Below, piece after piece: positions 51,359 through 57,232 of a stretch of 57,232 nt of DNA (its first letter is position 1; every line of letters starts with the position of its first letter). The position numbers and the translations under genes are program-made. The notes under the pieces were generated by a model that saw only the letters and a list, made by a program, of their open reading frames with translations, ran no database searches and was not told the DNA's origin. The stretch is from Maribacter sp. (lineage in GTDB: Bacteria; Bacteroidota; Bacteroidia; Flavobacteriales; Flavobacteriaceae). The stretch lies in contig JAHDDL010000026.1 in the NCBI GenBank assembly GCA_020629415.1, positions 1-57,232 of the forward strand, given 5' to 3'.

Positions 51359-53344
51359 ATGATTTCAAAAATTACCATAGATAAAGTTTATGAAACCGCT
51401 CGTTTAGAAGAGGTAATTGGTGATTTTGTACAACTGAAAAAATCAGGCTCTAACTTCAAAGGTCTTAGTCCGTTTACAGATGAGCGTTCACCAAGTTTTA
51501 TGGTATCTCCCGTAAAACAGATTTGGAAAGACTTTAGTAGCGGCAAAGGCGGTAATGTGGTTGCTTTTTTAATGGAGCACGAGCATTTTACCTATCCTGA
51601 GGCTATTAAGTACCTAGCAAAGAAATATAATATTGAAGTAGAGGAGACAGAACAGTCTAACGAACAAAAAGAGCAGGCCAGTGAGCGCGAAAGTATGTAT
51701 CTGGTATCTGAATTCGCCCAATCGCATTTTAAAGAAATGCTGTTGGAATCTGAGTTGGGTAAAGCGATTGGCTTAAGCTACTTTAAAGAACGTGGGTTTA
51801 CAGATGAAACCATCAAGAAATTTGAATTGGGGTATTGCCTTGATCAATGGGACGGATTTACCAACGCGGCATTGGATAAAGGATATAAATTGGAATATCT
51901 GGCAAAAACCGGATTGACCATTGTTAAGGAAGATGCTAACAATCCAAATGGATCTAGAAAATTCGACCGTTTTAAAGGTAGGGTTATGTTTCCTATTCAT
52001 TCTTTAAGTGGCCGTGTACTAGGTTTTGGTGGCCGTATTTTAACGAATGATAAAAAGGCGGCCAAATACCTGAATTCGCCTGAAAGTGACATCTATCATA
52101 AGAGTAAGGTGTTATATGGTATTTACCATGCCAAACAAGCTATTGCCAAAGAGGATAATTGTTACTTGGTTGAGGGGTATACAGATGTAATTCAATTTGC
52201 ACAACGTGGTATCGAAAATGTAGTGTCCTCTAGCGGAACGGCACTTACACCAGAACAGATTAGGTTGATCAACAGATTGACCAAAAATATTACGGTATTA
52301 TTTGATGGCGATGCTGCCGGTCTAAGGGCATCGCTAAGGGGTATTGATCTAATTTTGGAGCAGGGTATGAACGTGCGTGTATGTACGTTTCCGGAAGGCG
52401 AAGATCCAGATAGTTTTGCCAAGAACAATGAGCTAGATGATGTCATGGCCTATTTAAACGGCAATTCTAAAGATTTTATACAGTTCAAAGCATCTTTATT
52501 GGTAAAAGAGGCGGATAATGACCCAATAAAAAGGGCTGGTACCGTTAGAGATATCGTAAATAGCATTTCTAAAATTCCTGATCGCATTCAAAAGGAAATT
52601 TATATTCAAGAGTGTGCGCAGATCATGAATATATCTGAGGCAGTTCTGTTCAATACACTTGCACAAATAGGTAAGAAAGAAGAAAAGAATGTACAGGCGC
52701 AACAAAAAGAGGAGCAAAAAGCTTTTGATGTTGTTCGGAATACCAATGCGGAAAAACAAGAAAAGGTAGACGTGCAATATTTGCTAGAGCGAAAAATCAT
52801 AGAATCGCTCATGTTGTACGGTAATCATAAAGAACAGTTTGAAGATTTGGTGTTGAAAGAAAATGATGCCGGAGATTTGGTGTTAGAACCGGAAATATCT
52901 GAAATTAAGGTCTATGAGAAAATCTACTTGGATCTGCAAGAAGATGAAATAGAATTGGCGAACGAAGATTTTCGTAAAATGTATGCCAAGCTAATAGAAG
53001 CTTTAAATGAAAAGGAGGAGTTCTCGATAACCACGTTCGTAAATAGTCTAGAGCAAGAAATGGCCAACCAGATATCTTCTATATTAATGGAAGAGGAGCG
53101 GTATGTGTTGCATGACTGGGAGCGTAAAGAGATTTTTCCTAAGAGTAAGGAAATAGGGGTAGCGCAGTTGGTAAGTGAGACCATATTAACACTACGCTGT
53201 TTTCTGATCAAGAAAAGAATGAACACATTACAGAATACTACTGAAGATTCTACTACGGATCATAGGGAAGTACTAGAGGAAATTATGAATTACATTCAGC
53301 TTAATAAATTGCTGAACAAGAAATTGAACAGGGTATTATCCTAA
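51359..53344 (+). CDS. dnaG: DNA primase (DnaG) without zinc ligands
   Basis: The 661-aa primase makes RNA primers at the replication fork. The N-terminal domain aligns with the zinc-binding domain, but the four ligands are replaced: Ser37 and Thr40 (GLSPFT) for the CPFH pair, Asp58 and Ser61 (KDFSSG) for the CFGC pair. The TOPRIM catalytic core is intact (LVEGYTDVIQFAQRGIENVVSSSGTALT and FDGDAAGLRAS). The C-terminal helicase-interaction part is present. Loss of zinc sites seems tolerated rather than a sign of decay, as the fold around it is well kept. Confidence 0.95.
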   Translation: MISKITIDKVYETARLEEVIGDFVQLKKSGSNFKGLSPFTDERSPSFMVSPVKQIWKDFSSGKGGNVVAFLMEHEHFTYPEAIKYLAKKYNIEVEETEQSNEQKEQASERESMYLVSEFAQSHFKEMLLESELGKAIGLSYFKERGFTDETIKKFELGYCLDQWDGFTNAALDKGYKLEYLAKTGLTIVKEDANNPNGSRKFDRFKGRVMFPIHSLSGRVLGFGGRILTNDKKAAKYLNSPESDIYHKSKVLYGIYHAKQAIAKEDNCYLVEGYTDVIQFAQRGIENVVSSSGTALTPEQIRLINRLTKNITVLFDGDAAGLRASLRGIDLILEQGMNVRVCTFPEGEDPDSFAKNNELDDVMAYLNGNSKDFIQFKASLLVKEADNDPIKRAGTVRDIVNSISKIPDRIQKEIYIQECAQIMNISEAVLFNTLAQIGKKEEKNVQAQQKEEQKAFDVVRNTNAEKQEKVDVQYLLERKIIESLMLYGNHKEQFEDLVLKENDAGDLVLEPEISEIKVYEKIYLDLQEDEIELANEDFRKMYAKLIEALNEKEEFSITTFVNSLEQEMANQISSILMEEERYVLHDWERKEIFPKSKEIGVAQLVSETILTLRCFLIKKRMNTLQNTTEDSTTDHREVLEEIMNYIQLNKLLNKKLNRVLS

Positions 53345-53361
53345 TATTTATGAGATAAATG

Positions 53362-53393
53362 AAAAAGACCTGCTAAGTGCAGGTCTTTTTTTA
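53362..53393. terminator. Bidirectional terminator after dnaG
   Basis: Stem AAAAAGACCTGC / GCAGGTCTTTTT with loop TAAGT, A- and T-runs on both sides; it serves dnaG and the convergent response regulator gene. Confidence 0.92.
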
Positions 53394-53416
53394 TTTTGTT
53401 ATACAGTTGTAAGAAT

Positions 53417-54046
53417 TTAGTACAATTCTAAGGCTTTTGCCTGTTGCAATAAATCTACCATATTATCTACATTTAATTTTTTCATTAAACGAGCTTTGTA
53501 GGTACTAACTGTTTTTTCGTTTAGGTTTAACCCTAAAGCAACCTCTTTGTTTCGTTTACCACTAGCTAAAAGTTTTAGAACTTCTATTTCTCTAGTTGAT
53601 AATTTTCTAAAGAACCTTCTTGGTTTTTTGGTTCCTTCGTCAAAAGCAAGACGTTGGGCAAGTTCGTTGGTAATGAACATGCTGCCTTCACTTACCTTAG
53701 TAACTGCTGCGGTAATATATTCTACACCAGATGATTTGGATAAATATCCAAAAGCACCGGCTCTAATGGCGCTAAGAGCATAAACGTCTTCAGATTGACC
53801 ACTGTACATAAGTACTTTTACGTCTGGGTAATCTTTCTTGATTTTTCGTAATGCCGCTATTCCGTTAATATCTGGAATATCCATTTCTAGCATGACCACA
53901 TCGGGGGTTGTGTCTTTGAGTTTTTCAAAAAGATCTTCGGTAGTAGCTACCTCGTCGATCAGTTCAAATCCCTCAGCGGATTCTAGAACCTTCCTAACTC
54001 CCATTCTTATGATAGGATGGTTATCCGCTATTAAAACTTTGATCAT
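53417..54046 (-). CDS. LuxR-type response regulator with Glu at the phosphorylation site
   Basis: A 209-aa NarL/FixJ-type protein: receiver domain (residues 1 to about 120) and LuxR helix-turn-helix (KLSTREIEVLKLLASGKRNK, EKTVSTYKARLMKKL). In the receiver, Asp8 and the Lys in YLSKSS are kept, but the phospho-acceptor position holds Glu54 (VVMLEMDIPDING). It may thus mimic the phosphorylated state and act without a kinase. No histidine kinase gene is nearby. It is transcribed alone, ending at the dnaG terminator. Confidence 0.9.
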   Translation of the reverse strand: MIKVLIADNHPIIRMGVRKVLESAEGFELIDEVATTEDLFEKLKDTTPDVVMLEMDIPDINGIAALRKIKKDYPDVKVLMYSGQSEDVYALSAIRAGAFGYLSKSSGVEYITAAVTKVSEGSMFITNELAQRLAFDEGTKKPRRFFRKLSTREIEVLKLLASGKRNKEVALGLNLNEKTVSTYKARLMKKLNVDNMVDLLQQAKALELY

Positions 54047-54213
54047 TAATTGTTTTTTTTATATAGATTTCAGGACCTAATCTTGTCTGAAAAGACAACA
54101 TGCAATGTAAGGCTTAAAATTCTAAATTAGAAGCCAAAGTTGCATTATTTTACATTTAACGTAAAATTTTGGACTTTATTTTCGATTTAATACCTTGATT
54201 CTTAGTTGAGTTG

Positions 54214-55002
54214 TTATTTTAACTCATTTGGTATCTCACAAACGGGAATAGGCAACATTTTATGTTGGTTCATTGTATTTAACCTTAAAAATATAGCATA
54301 CACCTCTTTTTTTCTACCTTCAAAGTCATCTATTGTTTTGCCCTCGTCTTTCATGTTCATTGCCCATTCTAACTCTGGATAAGAGGCTCCTATCTGGTCT
54401 TCGTCCGTTCTGTCGTCTCCCCATAGGCCATCTGTTGGCGCAGCCTTAATTATCTCTTCGTTTACTCCCAAAGACTTTGCAATATCATATACCTCGGTCT
54501 TCATTAAATCGGCAATCGGGCTCAAGTCAACACCGCCATCACCATATTTAGTGTAAAATCCAACTCCAAAATCTTCAACTTTGTTTCCGGTACCTGCAAC
54601 CAAATATCTTTCAAGTGCGGCAAAGTAGTACAAGCTGGTCATTCTCAAACGAGCTCTCGTATTGGCCAAGGACATAAATCTATCTTCCTCATTTTCTACT
54701 GCAGGCAGTGCGGCCACCAAACTATCAAATACCGGGGTAAGGTTTACGGGTTGTCTTCTAACGTTGGGAAAATTTTCTATCAACCAATCAATATGTCTAG
54801 AAGCACGGTCACTTTGGTTCTCTGCTTGGTGAATGGGCATTTCTAGGCAAAGTAGGTCTAAACCTGTTTTTGCGCATAGGGTAGAAGTAACTGCAGAGTC
54901 TATTCCTCCGGATACGCCTATGACAAAACCCTTCTGCTTTGCATTTACAGCATAATCCTTTAACCAATTTACAATGTGATCAATTACTTTTTCCGTTTGC
55001 AT
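54214..55002 (-). CDS. nadE: NH3-dependent NAD+ synthetase (NadE)
   Basis: The 262-aa enzyme makes NAD from deamido-NAD, ATP and ammonia. It has the ATP-pyrophosphatase motif GVSGGIDSAVT (28-38 region), LVAGTGNKVEDFGVGFYTKYGDGGVDLSPIADL-type substrate loop (about 134-166) and ends with VCEIPNELK. No glutaminase domain is present, so ammonia is the donor. It is divergent from gldB, a gene order I associate with Flavobacteriia, where nadE, gldB and gldC are neighbours. Confidence 0.95.
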   Translation of the reverse strand: MQTEKVIDHIVNWLKDYAVNAKQKGFVIGVSGGIDSAVTSTLCAKTGLDLLCLEMPIHQAENQSDRASRHIDWLIENFPNVRRQPVNLTPVFDSLVAALPAVENEEDRFMSLANTRARLRMTSLYYFAALERYLVAGTGNKVEDFGVGFYTKYGDGGVDLSPIADLMKTEVYDIAKSLGVNEEIIKAAPTDGLWGDDRTDEDQIGASYPELEWAMNMKDEGKTIDDFEGRKKEVYAIFLRLNTMNQHKMLPIPVCEIPNELK

Positions 55003-55030
55003 ACCACTCTAATTATTTAGTAAAATCAAT

Positions 55031-55038
55031 TAACTTTG
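55031..55038 (+). promoter_or_regulatory. Promoter -7 element for gldB
   Basis: TAACTTTG, an exact TAnnTTTG match, 35 bases before the proposed ATG. No TTG at suitable distance. Confidence 0.5.
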
Positions 55039-55072
55039 CCCTAAAAATAAGTTGAACACTGTAAATAATAAA

Positions 55073-56050
55073 ATGTATTGTAAAATACTTGCTAAGGTCA
55101 AACCTATTTTTATACTATTGTCAGTTTTTTTCGTTCTTTCTAGCTGTAATGATAGTGATAAGGTGGCAGAGGAGATTGCCGCTATACCAATGGACCTGAA
55201 AATTTCTAGATTTGATCGTGAGTTTGCCACTGCTGGTGAAAAGGGTTTGCCGTCATTACGTAAAACTTATCCATATTTGTTTCCGGCTCCTGACAGCGTT
55301 TGGATTGCGAAAATGAAAGATTCCCTTCAAATAGAACTGTTTCAAGAAGTAGGCAATGCCTTCCGTAGTTTTGAGGATGAGGAAGAAGGTTTGGTGCAAT
55401 TGTTCAAACACATTAAATATTATTTTCCGCAGTACAACGTACCTAAATTAATTACGGTTACCAATGATGTTGACTATAACAATAGAATTATTTTAACGGA
55501 TAGTTTGTTGTTCATAAGCCTTGATAATTATCTGGGACCGGAACATAAATATTATGGAGGCTTTCAGCGTTATATAGCTAAAACATTAGATCGTAATTAT
55601 TTAGTGAGCGATGTGGCAAGCGCCTTTGCCAAGCAAGTGGTGCCAAGGCCTAGAGACCGCTCTTACCTTGCTAGAATGATCTATTTTGGTAAAGAACTGT
55701 ATTTAAAGGATAAATTGATGCCAGAAGCTAGCGATGGTAAAAAGATAGGGTATTCTGATGAGGAAATGGACTGGGCAATTGCCAATGAAGAACCAATGTG
55801 GAGAAATTTTATTGAAAACGAATATTTATACAGTACCGATAATAAACTGAACCAACGATTTTTAGAACCGGCACCGTTTTCTAAATTCGGATTGGAATTG
55901 GACAACGAATCTCCAGGAAGGTTAGGTCGTTACATAGGCTGGCAAATTGTACGTGCCTTTATGGAAAATAATGACGTAAGCATTGTACAATTGATGCCAA
56001 TGCCTGCAGATGAAATATTTAAGAAATCAAATTACAAACCGAGAAATTAG
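55073..56050 (+). CDS. gldB: Gliding motility lipoprotein GldB
   Basis: A 325-aa lipoprotein with the signal IFILLSVFFVLSSC and the GldB-type sequence KISRFDREFATAGEKGLPSLRKTYPYLFPAPDSVW (positions about 45-80), ISLDNYLGPEHKYYGGF, and IGWQIVRAFMENN near the end. GldB is required for gliding and type IX secretion in Flavobacterium johnsoniae. The start at 55073 is chosen over a TTG seven codons upstream. The stop is directly followed by the gldC ATG. Confidence 0.94.
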   Translation: MYCKILAKVKPIFILLSVFFVLSSCNDSDKVAEEIAAIPMDLKISRFDREFATAGEKGLPSLRKTYPYLFPAPDSVWIAKMKDSLQIELFQEVGNAFRSFEDEEEGLVQLFKHIKYYFPQYNVPKLITVTNDVDYNNRIILTDSLLFISLDNYLGPEHKYYGGFQRYIAKTLDRNYLVSDVASAFAKQVVPRPRDRSYLARMIYFGKELYLKDKLMPEASDGKKIGYSDEEMDWAIANEEPMWRNFIENEYLYSTDNKLNQRFLEPAPFSKFGLELDNESPGRLGRYIGWQIVRAFMENNDVSIVQLMPMPADEIFKKSNYKPRN

Positions 56051-56392
56051 ATGGCAGATTTACATACTTCAGAGATTACACTGCGCGTAGGATTGGATGA
56101 GAATAGGATACCTGAAACATTAAACTGGTCTGCACAGGACGGTGGTGTTGAAAATGAAGCTGCAAAGGCAATGCTACTATCCGTTTGGGACAGTAAGAAC
56201 CAAGAATCGCTAAAAATAGATTTGTGGACAAAAGATATGCCCGTAGATGAGATGAAGACATTTTTTCATCAGACCTTGGTTTCTTTATCGGATACTTTTC
56301 TAAAGGCGACCCAAGACGAAAAGATGACTGCTACCATGAAAGATTTTTGCGATTATTTTGCAGAAAACCTTAATTTAAAAGATCAAGGTTAA
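56051..56392 (+). CDS. gldC: Gliding motility protein GldC
   Basis: A 113-aa cytoplasmic protein with TSEITLRVGLDENRIPETLNW at the start and MKTFFHQTLVSLSDTFLKAT in the middle, as in GldC, which supports gliding in F. johnsoniae. It begins at the base after the gldB stop codon, so both are translated from one message. Its last four bases overlap the end of the convergent membrane protein gene. Confidence 0.94.
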   Translation: MADLHTSEITLRVGLDENRIPETLNWSAQDGGVENEAAKAMLLSVWDSKNQESLKIDLWTKDMPVDEMKTFFHQTLVSLSDTFLKATQDEKMTATMKDFCDYFAENLNLKDQG

Positions 56393-57048
56393 GCCGTTTT
56401 TAATTTCTTTTTACCTTTTGTTTTCTTTATCCAGTAGATAATATAGGCAGTTCCAAGTATGGATGGAGTAATCCATGCCCATAAGTTATCTTGGTGCATA
56501 CCGGCAACAAAAAATGCTGTTACCGAAGCAATGAGTGCACCTAGCATTCTACTTAAATGATTTATGAGCCAGAGCTTTCTGTTTTCTAATGTATTTATAA
56601 AGAGTTTGCAATCTCCGTAAGTTAGAGAGAGACCCGTTAGTCCAAATATTAAAAATAGGATGCTGTGAGAAAAGCCTTTTAAAAGTCCTGTGATACCAAA
56701 TATGATCATCAATAGGGCGGAAAAAGCCATAATTCCTGAAACCAGCTTATCCGTCCAATTGGCTTTTGTCTTTTTAGGTGATTTAAATGTTAGGGCTCTA
56801 TTACCCGCCAATACCATATAAACGGTAAAAATACCCATCAAGAATAAAAAAGTATTGATGTGGTTGGGCATTCTGGCAACCACCAAAGAAATGACAGAGC
56901 TTATAATCATGGACCAAGAAAACCATTTGCCCAATAGTTTATGATTTCGTTGTCCTTTCTTCACAACAATACTCGCTATTCCGGTAATCAGTCCCACACC
57001 ACCAAAAAAAGCGTGAATGTAAATGAAGATTTTTATGATATTTTCCAT
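56389..57048 (-). CDS. Integral membrane protein of unknown function
   Basis: A 219-aa protein with about six membrane helices (for example IYIHAFFGGVGLITGIASIV, ISSVISLVVA, FLFLMGIFTVYMVLAG, ALLMIIFGITGLL) and a lysine-rich end (KKTKGKKKLKTA). The pattern resembles DUF2306-type proteins, but I do not assign a function. It converges on gldC with a four-base overlap. Confidence 0.75.
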   Translation of the reverse strand: MENIIKIFIYIHAFFGGVGLITGIASIVVKKGQRNHKLLGKWFSWSMIISSVISLVVARMPNHINTFLFLMGIFTVYMVLAGNRALTFKSPKKTKANWTDKLVSGIMAFSALLMIIFGITGLLKGFSHSILFLIFGLTGLSLTYGDCKLFINTLENRKLWLINHLSRMLGALIASVTAFFVAGMHQDNLWAWITPSILGTAYIIYWIKKTKGKKKLKTA

Positions 57049-57157
57049 GTTCGGTTGGTTTTATGTTACTCAAAGATGGAGGAATTGTTGCTTAGAAAAT
57101 AAGTTAAGTTACTCAATTGTAAGTTTTGGATACTGAGTTGTGGTGAAGATAATTATG

Positions 57158-57232
57158 AGGTATTAAGTACTAAGTACTAAGTAAAAAGTACAAAGTCTTT
57201 GCGAGGGGCTTTTTAGCAATGTGGCAATCTGT
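57158..57232. repeat. AAGTACT-type repeat and partial intergenic element at the window edge
   Basis: TATTAAGTACTAAGTACTAA and following AAGTAAAAAGTACAAAG copies are joined to CTTTGCGAGGGGCTTTTTAG, which looks like the start of a longer dispersed repeat cut by the window edge. Confidence 0.65.

Noticed and set aside
55030..55230. 66-residue frame on the minus strand
   Set aside because: It overlaps the start of gldB, a well-supported gene, and looks like a shadow of it.

Overview
The window reads as chromosomal DNA of a marine-type member of the Flavobacteriaceae (Bacteroidota). Supporting signs are the gliding-motility genes gldB and gldC, lipoproteins with Bacteroidota lipoboxes, an OmpA protein with thrombospondin type 3 repeats, DUF3857 proteins, the near absence of Shine-Dalgarno sequences, and promoters of the Bacteroidota type (TTG, about 20 nt, TAnnTTTG). 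I see no rRNA, tRNA, CRISPR array, integrase or transposase. Genus cannot be told from the sequence alone.

Region 1 (1-2.5 kb) is accessory: the tail of an unknown gene, a toxin-antitoxin-like pair (XRE/ImmA-IrrE metallopeptidase plus DUF4411 PIN-like protein), a 10-bp tandem repeat and a sulfatase remnant that stops just before its catalytic motif.

Region 2 (2.5-23.2 kb) is a large sulfur and methionine cluster. A SAM-I riboswitch leads metY, a fused MetX-aspartokinase-homoserine dehydrogenase gene, and a MetZ-like sulfhydrylase. An Rrf2 regulator follows, then DUF2061-cysH-cysD-cysN, a sulfite reductase with an extra C-terminal helical domain, cobA for siroheme, and a ferredoxin-NADP reductase. 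A second SAM-I riboswitch leads methionine synthase, which is in two halves separated by a four-helix-bundle (23S-rRNA-IVS-type) gene enclosed by a 24-bp inverted repeat, and metF. Together these genes take sulfate to sulfide, aspartate to O-acylhomoserine, and homocysteine to methionine. Three copies of a candidate operator lie before the cysH and sulfite reductase genes and may be read by the Rrf2 protein.

Region 3 (23.3-32 kb) holds envelope and secreted proteins, then an aromatic amino acid operon (pheA, aminotransferase, tyrA, DAHP synthase-chorismate mutase). It is preceded by a Phe/Tyr-rich leader peptide, a candidate antiterminator and a perfect-palindrome terminator, that is, a classical ribosome-mediated attenuator.

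Region 4 (32-57 kb) is mostly core: OmpA protein, rsgA-dtd, three tandem DUF3857 proteins, a MazG-like gene, aroA, queA, rlmN, a polyprenyl synthase, a sigma/anti-sigma pair with an outer membrane protein, a DnaG primase lacking all four zinc ligands, a response regulator with Glu at the phosphorylation site, nadE, gldB-gldC and a membrane protein. Several families of short intergenic repeats (ACAAC-type, AAGTACT-type, CTGAGCGnAGnCGAAG hairpins) are scattered through the window.
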